Origin: Clostridia bacterium
Lineage (GTDB): Bacteria; Bacillota; Clostridia; UBA1381
Length of the DNA: 64,000 nucleotides
Direction: 5' to 3'
NCBI GenBank assembly: GCA_017443895.1
Contig: JAFSXU010000004.1
Coordinates: forward strand, 30,001-94,000
Numbering within the stretch: the first letter of the stretch is position 1; each line of letters starts with the position of its first letter. A model generated the notes under the pieces. That model made no database searches. It had not been told where the DNA came from and saw nothing but the letters and a program-made list of their open reading frames with translations. The position numbers were made by a program, and so were the translations under genes. Below, piece after piece: positions 44,912 through 52,965 of the stretch.

Positions 44912-45346
44912 ATGAATTGGCTATTTATGTGGCTTGTAGCTTTGGTAGTATTTATACTGATTGAGGCGGTTACATATCAGATTGTAACCATCTGGTTTGC
45001 CATAGGTGCGTTGGGTGCCTCAATTTGTGCTATGATGCACGGACCGCTGTATTTACAGATTGGTGTGTTCTTCGCACTGTCTATAATACTTTTGTGTATT
45101 ATGCGTCCGCTGTCTATGCACTACTTAAAATCAAAAGACACAAAAACAAATGTTGACAGTCTTATCGGCAAGCAGATTATGATTACCGAGACTGTCGATA
45201 ATTTAAACGGCACGGGTAAGGCAAAGCTATTCGGTATGGAATGGACTGTAAGAAGCGACGACGGTTCAAAGATTGATGAAGGCGAAATTGTTATTGTAAA
45301 GAAAATCGAGGGCGTTAAGCTCATAGTTGAAAGGAAGGTAGATTAG
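44912..45346 (+). CDS. NfeD-family membrane protein
   Basis: 144 residues: two to three transmembrane helices (about 4-25, 28-50, 55-75) and a soluble OB-fold domain (about 85-144: DSLIGKQIMITETVDNLNGTGKAKLFGMEW). This is the short NfeD form without the serine-protease part. NfeD partners stomatin-like SPFH proteins, and the next gene, one base after the stop, is exactly that. AGGAGGTG precedes ATG. The pair probably organises membrane microdomains or quality control. Confidence 0.92.
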   Translation: MNWLFMWLVALVVFILIEAVTYQIVTIWFAIGALGASICAMMHGPLYLQIGVFFALSIILLCIMRPLSMHYLKSKDTKTNVDSLIGKQIMITETVDNLNGTGKAKLFGMEWTVRSDDGSKIDEGEIVIVKKIEGVKLIVERKVD

Positions 45347-45347
45347 T

Positions 45348-46232
45348 ATGTTATTTTTGATGATTATTTTAGTCTTGGCAGTTATAATACTTATATCAAA
45401 TGTAAAAATCGTGCCACAGGCGCACGCATATATTATTGAACGGTTTGGCGGCTATAATGCCACCTGGAGCGTTGGCTTGCACATAAAGGTTCCCTTTGTT
45501 GACCGCATTGCAAGCAAGGTAAGCTTAAAAGAGCATGTGGTTGATTTTCCGCCGCAGCCTGTTATAACAAAGGATAATGTTACAATGCAGATTGATACGG
45601 TTGTGTATTATCAGATAACAGATCCCAAGCTCTTTACCTACGGCGTTGAACGCCCGATGATGGCTATTGAAAACCTTACAGCTACAACGCTTCGTAATAT
45701 TATCGGTGATTTGGAGCTTGACGAAACGCTTACCTCCCGTGATACGGTAAACACCAAAATGCGCGCAATTCTTGACGAGGCAACCGATCCTTGGGGCATT
45801 AAGATAAACAGAGTCGAGCTTAAAAATATTATGCCTCCAAAGGAAATTCAGGACGCAATGGAAAGACAAATGAAGGCCGAAAGAGAGCGTCGTGAAAGTA
45901 TCCTAAGAGCAGAGGGCGAAAAGAAATCGGCAATACTTTTGGCAGAGGGCGAAAAGGAGTCTGCAATTTTAAGAGCTGAGGCGAAAAAGCAGGCTGCAAT
46001 CCGTGAGGCTGAGGGTGAGGCTGAGGCTATCGTTACGGTAAAAACCGCCGTTGCAGAGGGTATAAGACGAATAAACGAGGCAAATCCCACAGAGCAGTAT
46101 CTTACCATTAAGGCGCTTGAGAGCTTTGAAAAGGCGGCAGACGGTAAGGCTACAAAGATAATTGTTCCCTCAGAAATTCAGGGCTTGGCAGGATTGGTTA
46201 CATCTATAAAAGAAATCGCAAAGGATAAATAA
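45348..46232 (+). CDS. SPFH/Band 7 stomatin-like membrane protein (QmcA-like)
   Basis: 294 residues. An N-terminal transmembrane helix (about 2-20) is followed by the SPFH domain (about 22-180: VPQAHAYIIERFGGYNATW, DEATDPWGIKINRVELKNI). A coiled coil (about 185-250) contains alternating AEGEKxSAIL repeats, and the C-terminal part is short. It forms large membrane-bound oligomers. Partner NfeD lies immediately upstream. GGAAGG ahead of ATG overlaps the nfeD end, consistent with coupling. Confidence 0.93.
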   Translation: MLFLMIILVLAVIILISNVKIVPQAHAYIIERFGGYNATWSVGLHIKVPFVDRIASKVSLKEHVVDFPPQPVITKDNVTMQIDTVVYYQITDPKLFTYGVERPMMAIENLTATTLRNIIGDLELDETLTSRDTVNTKMRAILDEATDPWGIKINRVELKNIMPPKEIQDAMERQMKAERERRESILRAEGEKKSAILLAEGEKESAILRAEAKKQAAIREAEGEAEAIVTVKTAVAEGIRRINEANPTEQYLTIKALESFEKAADGKATKIIVPSEIQGLAGLVTSIKEIAKDK

Positions 46233-46295
46233 ACACTCTGATGCCTTTAGCGCAGAACGCCTTTCATTCCCCAAGGTGTATCTATTAACAATAAT

Positions 46296-46320
46296 TCAAA
46301 TTGGTACACCAAAATTTATC
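46296..46320. repeat. Probable remnant of the MITE-like repeat
   Basis: AAATTGGTA joined directly to CACCAAAATTTA: the internal AAATTGGTA and the terminal CCAAAATTTA of the 23.3-kb element brought together, as after internal deletion. Confidence 0.4.
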
Positions 46321-46336
46321 TTAAATTAACCAAAAG

Positions 46337-46370
46337 AATGCGGTATTGCAAATTGCAATACCGCATTTTT
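46337..46370. terminator. Bidirectional terminator between SPFH and prmC genes
   Basis: AATGCGGTATTG..CAATACCGCATT followed by TTT on the plus strand. Confidence 0.8.
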
Positions 46371-47198
46371 CTACATTCCGTATACTACCCTGTCATTTCC
46401 CGCAAGGTCTTTTTGTGAACCGATATTTTTAAACATTCCTGTTTGTTTTAAAAGCTCCTCTACCGCACAACGCTCATCATAGCCTATTTCAAATGCTACC
46501 ATACCGCCGTTATTTAAAATTTGGGGCAATATATCGCATATCCGTCTGTAAAAAATCAGTCCGTCCCTGCCACCGTCAAGCGCACGCATCGGCTCAAAAT
46601 CCTTTACCTCGGTTTGAAGTGTTTTTATCACATCCGTTTTTATATACGGCGGATTGGATACTATAACATCAAATTTTTTGCCTATATCACTATTTAAAAT
46701 ATCCGCACAAATGCAATCTATCCTAACACCGTTATTTTTTGCATTTTCCATTGCCGTATCAAGTGCATTTTTGCTTATATCAAGCACCGTTACATCTGTA
46801 TTCTTACAAAACTTTGCTATGCTTATCCCGATACAGCCCGAACCCGTTCCTATATCCAAAACGGACAGCTTTTTATCGCCTATACGGTTTATTACAAACT
46901 CGACCAAGCATTCCGTATCCGGTCTTGGGATAAGGATATCGGAATTTAGCAAAAACTCCATACCCATAAACTCGGCATTGCCTAAAATATAACCTAATGG
47001 TTCGCCCAATTGCCTTCTTTTTGCCATTTTCATTGCTTGATTTATGGTATCATCTGATACCGTATCGTTTTTTGAGATAAGGTATTTTGCCCTGTCAATT
47101 TTAAGGGCGGACATTATTATAAGCTCTGCTTCAAAATGTGGGTTATCAGAGTTTTGTATGGCTTTTTCAAGCTCATTTAAAAGCTCATAAATTACCAT
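46371..47198 (-). CDS. prmC: Release factor N5-glutamine methyltransferase
   Basis: 275 residues. An N-terminal helical domain (1-80) leads to a SAM-binding Rossmann domain with VLDIGTGSGCIGIS (motif I) and the NPPY catalytic tetrapeptide in VIVSNPPYIK. It methylates the glutamine of the GGQ motif in RF1/RF2; RF1 is at 4.5 kb. The ATG overlaps the end of the DUF1385 gene by 7 bases, so the two are coupled. In many Firmicutes prmC is next to prfA. Here they are 42 kb apart. Confidence 0.93.
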   Translation of the reverse strand: MVIYELLNELEKAIQNSDNPHFEAELIIMSALKIDRAKYLISKNDTVSDDTINQAMKMAKRRQLGEPLGYILGNAEFMGMEFLLNSDILIPRPDTECLVEFVINRIGDKKLSVLDIGTGSGCIGISIAKFCKNTDVTVLDISKNALDTAMENAKNNGVRIDCICADILNSDIGKKFDVIVSNPPYIKTDVIKTLQTEVKDFEPMRALDGGRDGLIFYRRICDILPQILNNGGMVAFEIGYDERCAVEELLKQTGMFKNIGSQKDLAGNDRVVYGM

Positions 47199-48154
47199 TT
47201 ATCGTCCTCTTTACTCTCCGGTATACACGGCTTCATTGACGCGATTGCAACCTCTATCTGACTATCGTCAGGCTCACGGGTTGTAATCTTTTGCATCCAA
47301 AGTCCGGGCTTTGAAAGCCATGATACGCATTTATTCTTGCTCCTGCCTGCAAGCTTTATAACCTCATATGAAAGACCTGCAACAACAGGCATAAGGCACA
47401 GCCTTACAATTATTGCCATAAGTTTTCTTAATATTACGCTTGTTATCATTTCAAACGGCGGAATTAAGAAGAATATCAAAATACTTATAATCATAACGAA
47501 CAGCAAAAAGCTCGTTCCGCATCTTGGGTGGAGTCTTGTATATTTTCTTACATTCTCCACTGTCAATTCCTCGCCTGCCTCATAGCAAGCAATAGTCTTA
47601 TGCTCTGCGCCGTGATATTCAAAAACACGCTTTATTTCCTTCATTTGCGAAACCAAAAGCAGATAGCCTATAAATATCAGAAGCCTTATAGCTCCCTCGC
47701 CTGCGGTAATCAAAAAATGCGATGTTGTAACAGCTCCGATTAAAAGTGATACAAGCCACGGTAAAACCATAAACAGTCCAACCGAGAAAATAATTGATAT
47801 AAACACCGAAAAGCCTATGATATAATCCTTTAGCTTTTCGCCGAATTTATCTTCGAGCCATTTATCAAACTTTGATTCCTCTTCCTCCTCGTCCGAGTCA
47901 AGGTCGATAAATTCCGCACTCCACATCAAGGATTTCATACCGATTACAAGGCTTTCAACAAAGTTTACACAGCCTCTTATAATCGGCAGTCTTGCAAATG
48001 CGCTATGCTTTTTTGTGCCTATTTCCTCAACCTTACATTCTATCTCGCCGTCGGGTCGTCTTACGGCTGTTGCGGTTTTATGCGGGCCTCTCATCATTAC
48101 GCCCTCCATTACCGCCTGACCGCCTATTGATGTTATATGCTGTTCCTTACTCAT
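47192..48154 (-). CDS. DUF1385 membrane protein (YqhQ-like)
   Basis: 320 residues. It begins ITSIGGQAVMEGVMMRGPHKTA, the hallmark of DUF1385, and has four hydrophobic segments (about 115-135, 140-165, 205-240, 245-265), with FHEYHGAEHKTI-like EYHGAEHKTIACYEAG between them. The biochemical role is unknown. In Clostridia the gene is regularly placed just before prmC/prfA, as here with prmC. GGAGAT ahead of ATG. Confidence 0.9.
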   Translation of the reverse strand: MSKEQHITSIGGQAVMEGVMMRGPHKTATAVRRPDGEIECKVEEIGTKKHSAFARLPIIRGCVNFVESLVIGMKSLMWSAEFIDLDSDEEEEESKFDKWLEDKFGEKLKDYIIGFSVFISIIFSVGLFMVLPWLVSLLIGAVTTSHFLITAGEGAIRLLIFIGYLLLVSQMKEIKRVFEYHGAEHKTIACYEAGEELTVENVRKYTRLHPRCGTSFLLFVMIISILIFFLIPPFEMITSVILRKLMAIIVRLCLMPVVAGLSYEVIKLAGRSKNKCVSWLSKPGLWMQKITTREPDDSQIEVAIASMKPCIPESKEDDKW

Positions 48155-48186
48155 TTAATTATCTCCATTCTATAATTTACAATATT

Positions 48187-48813
48187 TTAGCAACACGGCG
48201 TTGCGCAACAGTTTAAGCACAAAAGCGTTGTACAGCAATCGCCCGGACATACACAACAGCCCGACATAGGACTGCCGTATGGCGATGATGTATAGTCTGT
48301 GTTCTTGTTGCGTATGCCATTTAGTGCCGATACATATTCCAAGTTATTCGGTTCCATATCAACCGCTTTTTTAATATTTTCAACCGCCTGCTGGTACCAG
48401 CCACGGCGCTGGTATATCAGACCTGTTAAATAATACCATTCCGCAACCCTCGGCAGTGAGTTTAGCATCTGCATGGCAAGAGCTAAATTACCCATACTTA
48501 TAAGCGTGCGCACCGCGCTAAAGCTCGGTGTTTGGTAGTTTGTCTGATATGCACCGCCAAACGGGTTGTACCCACCAAACGGATTATATCCGCCGCCGTA
48601 TCCGCCCTGATTTTGCGAGGTGTTGCCTTGATTGCCCTTTGTGAGCATATCATAGGCACGGTTTATTTCTTTCATTTTCTCGCTTGCAATATCCGCCATG
48701 GGCGAATTTACATACTTATCGGGGTGATATTTCTTGACAAGTTCTCTGTATGCTTTTTTTATTGTTTCCTCATCAGCACCCGGGCTGACTCCCAAAACTT
48801 CATACGGATTCAT
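48187..48813 (-). CDS. J-domain protein with a cysteine-rich tail
   Basis: 208 residues. J domain 1-65 with the HPD tripeptide (KKYHPDKY). A glycine/tyrosine/asparagine-rich linker follows (about 70-95, GGYNPFGGYNPFGG). A TPR-like helical pair (about 105-165) includes WYYLTGLIYQRRGWYQQAVENIKKAVDMEPNN. The final 25 residues hold ten or more cysteines (GCCVCPGDCC.., then CLNCCATPCC). It should stimulate a DnaK ATPase. The tail could bind metal or be a lipidation-prone membrane contact; both are guesses. The start overlaps the DUF5685 gene by 14 bases. Confidence 0.85.
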   Translation of the reverse strand: MNPYEVLGVSPGADEETIKKAYRELVKKYHPDKYVNSPMADIASEKMKEINRAYDMLTKGNQGNTSQNQGGYGGGYNPFGGYNPFGGAYQTNYQTPSFSAVRTLISMGNLALAMQMLNSLPRVAEWYYLTGLIYQRRGWYQQAVENIKKAVDMEPNNLEYVSALNGIRNKNTDYTSSPYGSPMSGCCVCPGDCCTTLLCLNCCATPCC

Positions 48814-49672
48814 TTTCTTCTCCTAATATATTGTTATTTTCTAAGATTTGGGCTTGCTTTTGCCTTAAACCTGTATAGATAATATGCCTTATAAGACCGT
48901 CGTTTCGGTATACCTTTAAAAGCTCATAGGTTGTTGAAAGCTCTGCCAAATTCATTGTAAGAGCAGTTTTGGTATTCTCAAAAACCTCGTTTTTTGCCGT
49001 TTGTACATCTTTTTTCCCTATCAAAAACGGGTTATAGCTTTTGGATTTAAAATCCTTTTCCATATCGTTATATGCATCAATTACATATATCCATCTGCCT
49101 ATGTTATAGCCAAACCAGCCCAAAATTCTTAAAGTTGTTTTATCCTCTATAAAATCGGGTTTAAAAAGCGTTTCTAAGATTTTTGAAAAGCAATCCGCCG
49201 CCTCATCAACATTTGCGCCCTGCTTTTCCAATACCCCGAGCCGTTTTAGCTCCCCATATATCTCGTCATATTTTTGCCTGTACCTCTTTTTAATACGCCG
49301 TATCACAGGCAGGTACACAAGCATTAAAAATAACGCTTTTATGCTCCTATCGTCCTTCCAGTCGTCTAAAAATTTCAGGTAGCTTAGCATTATCCCCATA
49401 TTCGCCGCATAGTTTATCGCACGGTCGTTATGTATTTCCATATGCTTTTTTATGGGGTGCGCAATGCAGCGGCTATTATATAATTTTGGTTCGTCGGGTA
49501 TGAGCGCACCCAAAACTATAGCCAAAAATGTTATGTCATAGCTAAGTCCGAGCCTTGATGCTTGCGTACCCTCTTTACCCATAGCTTTACATAAACCGCA
49601 GTAGTATGTCATAAATGCTTTGTAATCTGTATCATCTATGCAGTCCTTGCATATTGTTACATATCCAAACAT
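48800..49672 (-). CDS. DUF5685 family protein
   Basis: 290 residues. It starts MFGYVTICKDCID, with a second conserved YYCGLCKAMG (about 28-37), giving a possible four-cysteine metal site. The remainder is helical with polar/aromatic motifs (LSYDITFLAIVL, NIGRWIYVIDAYNDMEKDF). The pattern recalls class I prenyl-synthase-like helical bundles, but the function is unknown. The downstream J-protein gene overlaps it, so the two are probably made together. GGGAGG precedes ATG. Confidence 0.85.
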   Translation of the reverse strand: MFGYVTICKDCIDDTDYKAFMTYYCGLCKAMGKEGTQASRLGLSYDITFLAIVLGALIPDEPKLYNSRCIAHPIKKHMEIHNDRAINYAANMGIMLSYLKFLDDWKDDRSIKALFLMLVYLPVIRRIKKRYRQKYDEIYGELKRLGVLEKQGANVDEAADCFSKILETLFKPDFIEDKTTLRILGWFGYNIGRWIYVIDAYNDMEKDFKSKSYNPFLIGKKDVQTAKNEVFENTKTALTMNLAELSTTYELLKVYRNDGLIRHIIYTGLRQKQAQILENNNILGEENESV

Positions 49673-49812
49673 TATACATTCCTCCCAGTCTATCGTAATT
49701 ATAAGTATACCGCTTATTTTTTAAAAATTCAATAAAAATAAGTCTTTTTTTATAAAATTAACGATTTATTCATAAACTAATATCAAACTAACAAAAAAAT
49801 GAGGTGCAAACT

Positions 49813-50253
49813 ATGAAAAACAATATGACAAAAGCTCAATATAACGAATATGTAAAAACCAAAGTCCCTAAATCACCCGTTATATCCGACTGCATAAAGG
49901 CATTTTTGGTTGGCGGTATAATCTGTACCGTAGGCGAAGTGTTTATAAAGCTCTATATGAGTATCGGACTCTCACTCGATACATCGCGTACGGCAACCTC
50001 AATTACTCTTATATTTATATCGGCACTTCTTACAGGTCTTAATATCTATCCAAAGATAGGAAAATTTGGCGGCGCAGGAAGCATTGTTCCTATAACAGGC
50101 TTTGCAAACTCGGTCGTTTCTCCTGCAATTGAGGCAAAGCCCGAGGGCTATGTCTTGGGCGTCGGAGCTAAAATATTTTCCATTGCAGGACCCGTTATAC
50201 TCTTTGGCACTATCGCATCAATGATTGCAGGAATAATATATTATGTAATTTAG
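49813..50253 (+). CDS. spoVAC: Stage V sporulation protein AC
   Basis: 146 residues from the ATG at 49813 (GAGGTG upstream). It has four membrane segments and the SpoVAC signature regions GGIICTVGEVFIK, NIYPKIGKFGGAGSIVPITGFANS and EGYVLGVGAKIFSIAGPVI. SpoVA proteins form the channel that loads and releases dipicolinic acid in spores. spoVAC is usually followed by spoVAD and spoVAE; here the next gene is rmuC, so the operon is split or the others are elsewhere. I see no clear sigma-G promoter. Confidence 0.92.
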   Translation: MKNNMTKAQYNEYVKTKVPKSPVISDCIKAFLVGGIICTVGEVFIKLYMSIGLSLDTSRTATSITLIFISALLTGLNIYPKIGKFGGAGSIVPITGFANSVVSPAIEAKPEGYVLGVGAKIFSIAGPVILFGTIASMIAGIIYYVI

Positions 50254-50276
50254 CGAATATTTGTTCGATTTTTCTA

Positions 50277-50305
50277 TTGATTATTTGCATATTATGGTGT
50301 ATAAT
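50277..50305 (+). promoter_or_regulatory. Promoter of rmuC
   Basis: TTGATT, 17 bp, TATAAT. Confidence 0.6.
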
Positions 50306-50338
50306 TTCAGATAATACTTTATTTGTCGGGAGATTATT

Positions 50339-51358
50339 ATGGATTACCTTTTATACATCATAATTTTTTTGCTTGCGGTTTTAATAGTGTGTATGATAAT
50401 GCTCTTATCAAAGCGGAGCAATTTTGACGAGGCACAGATTACAAGGGAAATAAACACATCAACCGTATCTGCCATTAAGGATTTGGGTGCGATACTTGCG
50501 CAAAACCAAAAAAGCGTAAATCAGGCTCAGAGCCAAAACTTTTCACAGCTAAATCACAGCATTAACGATATGCAGCGGCAGGTGTCGGAACAGCTTAAAA
50601 ATGTGTACGGCAAGTTTGGTCAGATGCAGGCGATGGCAGACGGCGTAAACGACCTGAAAAACATACTCTCAAATGTTAAAACAAGGGGCATTTTGGGTGA
50701 GCTTTCTTTGGGTGCGATACTCGATGAAATTTTAGCGCCCGAGCAGTTTGATACAAATGTGGCAACCATTCCAAAAAGTACAAACAGGGTTGAATTTGCC
50801 ATTCGTCTTCCCCATGACGATACGGGGTTTATATATCTGCCGATTGATTCAAAGTTTCCGCTTGATGCATATTCAAATCTGCACGATGCGTATGATTTGG
50901 GCGATGTTACAAGGATATCGGAATGTCAAAAAACGCTTATAAACAGAATGAAGCAGTTTGCAAAAGATATTCGGCAAAAATATGTAGAGCCTCCGTATAC
51001 AACGGATTTTGCAATAATGTATCTGCCGATTGAGGGCTTATATGCAGAGGCTCTAAAGCTTGGCATGGTCGAAGTCCTACAGCGTGAATATAAGGTAAAC
51101 ATTGCAGGCCCGTCAACTATGGCGGCAACATTAAACGCTCTTCAAATGGGTTTTAAAACGCTTGCGCTTGAGAAAAGAAGCTCGGAGGTCTGGGAGATAC
51201 TAAGCTCAATAAAGGTTGAGTTTGAAAAATTTAACGATTGCTTAGAAACCGCAAAACGGCATATAGCCTTAGCGGAAAACGACCTTGAAAACTTAGTCGG
51301 AACAAGGACAAGGGCTATTATAAAAAAGCTTGATAAAATAGAAAAATACGATGAATAA
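50339..51358 (+). CDS. rmuC: DNA recombination protein RmuC homologue
   Basis: 339 residues, short relative to E. coli RmuC (475). N-terminal transmembrane helix (2-21), coiled coil (about 40-100), then the conserved RmuC nuclease-like domain (about 105-310) with RGILGELSLGAILDEIL, YLPIDSKFPLDAY and NIAGPSTMAATLNALQMGF. The family limits DNA inversions and is restriction-fold related; the substrate is uncertain. GGGAG precedes ATG. Confidence 0.9.
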   Translation: MDYLLYIIIFLLAVLIVCMIMLLSKRSNFDEAQITREINTSTVSAIKDLGAILAQNQKSVNQAQSQNFSQLNHSINDMQRQVSEQLKNVYGKFGQMQAMADGVNDLKNILSNVKTRGILGELSLGAILDEILAPEQFDTNVATIPKSTNRVEFAIRLPHDDTGFIYLPIDSKFPLDAYSNLHDAYDLGDVTRISECQKTLINRMKQFAKDIRQKYVEPPYTTDFAIMYLPIEGLYAEALKLGMVEVLQREYKVNIAGPSTMAATLNALQMGFKTLALEKRSSEVWEILSSIKVEFEKFNDCLETAKRHIALAENDLENLVGTRTRAIIKKLDKIEKYDE

Positions 51359-51396
51359 AACTTTATATTACAATATTCAAACATTGTCAAAATAGC

Positions 51397-51425
51397 TTGA
51401 AAACCAAATAAGTTTAAGATATAAT
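51397..51425 (+). promoter_or_regulatory. Promoter of the type I toxin mRNA
   Basis: TTGAAA, 17 bp, TATAAT, about 100 nt upstream of the toxin start. Confidence 0.65.
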
Positions 51426-51484
51426 ATCAATTGTCGGAGAGATCCGATAAAGAGGTAAGACTAAAAACAGTGTAAAAGCCGGGC

Positions 51485-51520
51485 GGTTATGCCATCACTT
51501 CCCCCGAAAGGAGGTGATAG
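51485..51520 (+). promoter_or_regulatory. Hairpin sequestering the toxin ribosome site
   Basis: ATCACTTCC (from about 51494) pairs with GGAGGTGAT over nine consecutive pairs (one G-U) around CCCGAAA. The 3' arm is the Shine-Dalgarno sequence, so the primary mRNA should be translated poorly, as in known type I toxins. Confidence 0.7.
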
Positions 51521-51523
51521 CTT

Positions 51524-51589
51524 ATGGACAATGAACTCATTATAATAATGATTTTATTATTACTTATAGTAATTTCCATAAAAAAATAA
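51524..51589 (+). CDS. Type I toxin-like small hydrophobic peptide (21 aa)
   Basis: The ATG follows AAAGGAGGTGATAGCTT. The peptide begins MDNEL, continues with a run of about 14 I/L/M/V residues and ends SIKK: one membrane-spanning helix with a basic tail, as in Fst/TxpA/holin-like toxins. A promoter, a sequestering 5' hairpin, a shared terminator and a consensus promoter for an antisense RNA across the 3' end complete the type I toxin-antitoxin layout. Too short for ordinary gene finders. Toxicity is inferred from architecture only. Confidence 0.75.
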   Translation: MDNELIIIMILLLLIVISIKK

Positions 51590-51671
51590 CGCCAGCCCCG
51601 TCATAAGCTTGGCATTATTTTTTTAATAATCTAAACTTTTGGCATAACCGTTTGAGGTCTTGCCTTTTTCT
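51580..51671 (-). ncRNA. Antisense RNA antitoxin
   Basis: A perfect promoter (TTGACA, 17 bp, TATAAT at 51678-51706) on the minus strand would start an RNA of about 90 nt. It runs through the shared terminator and overlaps the last codons and 3' region of the toxin mRNA, as in txpA/RatA and bsrG/SR4. Confidence 0.7.
51583..51622. terminator. Shared bidirectional terminator of the toxin and antitoxin RNAs
   Basis: AATAA(C)GCCA..TGGCATTATT with T-runs on both sides. Confidence 0.8.
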
Positions 51672-51677
51672 ATTGTT

Positions 51678-51706
51678 ATTATACCCCTCGAAAACGGATT
51701 TGTCAA
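51678..51706 (-). promoter_or_regulatory. Consensus promoter of the antisense RNA
   Basis: Minus strand TTGACA, 17 bp, TATAAT: full consensus in both hexamers with optimal spacing, and no gene downstream other than the toxin antisense. Confidence 0.85.
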
Positions 51707-51834
51707 GGTATAATTCGGGTTTAGACCTCTATATATGCCGTATTTTTCGATAATATACTTGAAATTTTTATTTGTGTATGGTAAAATACACGGGATAATG
51801 AAAAAATAATATGATTTATATATGGGAGGCTATT

Positions 51835-52569
51835 ATGTCAGGTCATTCAAAATGGAGCACCATTAAGAGAAAAAAAGGTGCAAACGATGCACAGCGTGCA
51901 AAGATTTTTACAAAGATTGCAAGAGAGATTATAGTTGCTGTTAAGGCAGGCGGTCCCGACCCCGATAACAACGCAAGTTTAAAGGATGTTATCGCAAAGG
52001 CACGGTCTAACAATATGCCAAATGATAACATTAACCGTACAATCAAAAAAGCCGCAGGCGATACAGATACTTCAAGCTATGAGAACATCACATATGAGGG
52101 CTACGGTCCAAGCGGTGTTGCGGTAATTGTAAACACGCTTACAGATAACCGTAACCGTACAGCGGCAGATGTAAGACACGCATTTGACAAATTTGGCGGC
52201 AATATGGGACAAAACGGCTGTGTAAGCTTTATGTTTGATGAAAAGGGCGTGCTTGTTATTGAGGACGAGGACAACGAGATTGACGAAGAAGAAGTTACCA
52301 TGGACGCCTTAGAGGCAGGTGCCGACGATATTGAGATTGACGACGGTATAATTGAAATTACAACAACACCTTCTGATTTCTCCGCAGTCCGTGAAGCGCT
52401 TGAGGGCAAGTACACATTCTCAACCGCCGAGGTAAGAATGGTGCCTCAAAATATGACAGAGCTTACAAATGAGGACGATATTAAAAATATGAGCCGTATG
52501 CTTGATATGCTTGAGGACAATGATGATGTTCAGGATGTATATCATAATTGGGATATGAGCGAGGAATAA
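51835..52569 (+). CDS. yebC: YebC/PmpR family protein
   Basis: 244 residues from the ATG at 51835 (GGGAGG upstream; an in-frame start eight codons earlier has no ribosome site). It begins SGHSKWSTIKRKKGANDAQR, the family hallmark, followed by YEGYGPSGVAVIVNTLTDNRNRT and an acidic segment (EDEDNEIDEEEV). The family (TACO1-like) acts as a transcription regulator in some bacteria and as a translation factor easing polyproline stalls in others. Which applies here is unknown. Confidence 0.95.
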   Translation: MSGHSKWSTIKRKKGANDAQRAKIFTKIAREIIVAVKAGGPDPDNNASLKDVIAKARSNNMPNDNINRTIKKAAGDTDTSSYENITYEGYGPSGVAVIVNTLTDNRNRTAADVRHAFDKFGGNMGQNGCVSFMFDEKGVLVIEDEDNEIDEEEVTMDALEAGADDIEIDDGIIEITTTPSDFSAVREALEGKYTFSTAEVRMVPQNMTELTNEDDIKNMSRMLDMLEDNDDVQDVYHNWDMSEE

Positions 52570-52589
52570 TTTAAAAGCTTATTTTTGAC

Positions 52590-52617
52590 AAAACGAGGTT
52601 TTATAACCTCGTTTTTT
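52590..52617 (+). terminator. Terminator of yebC
   Basis: AAAACGAGGTT-TTAT-AACCTCGTTTTTT. Confidence 0.85.
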
Positions 52618-52633
52618 GGTGGTTAAAAGGAAT

Positions 52634-52744
52634 ATTAAATTTTGGTTTAGCGGAGTAATTTTGATTAAATGAATAATGAATGATGAATAATGAATAATTA
52701 TGGTGGAAAAATCTCCGATTTTTCTATAATATGGCGGTTGGGGG
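52634..52744. repeat. Repeat fragments left of the 52.7-kb MITE copy
   Basis: A second left end TAAATTTTGGTTTA (near 52636) and GAATAATGAATGATGAATAATGA-type repeats (52672-52697, related to 38380-38480) suggest nested insertions. No gene is present. Confidence 0.5.
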
Positions 52745-52903
52745 TAAATTTTGGTTTCGCATACCAATTAAAAAATCGTAAATTGGTATGGTCGTAGGGT
52801 TGGGGCTTGCTCCAACCGTTGTTTACGGTATCGGGGATACGGCAGGAGCAAGCCCCTGCCCTACAAATCGTGATCCCCATTTACACATATAAACCACAAT
52901 TTA
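52745..52903. repeat. MITE-like dispersed repeat, second complete copy
   Basis: Ends TAAATTTTGGTTT (52745) and TATAAACCACAATTTA (52888-52903). The inside holds AAATTGGTATGGTCGTAGGG, GGGGCTTGCTCC and GGAGCAAGCCCC, matching the 23264 and 15165 copies. About 159 bp, non-coding. Confidence 0.85.
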
Positions 52904-52965
52904 ATACCATAAACCCAAATTCATTGCAAAAAAACAGAGCGGACAAAATCCGCTCTGTTTACATC

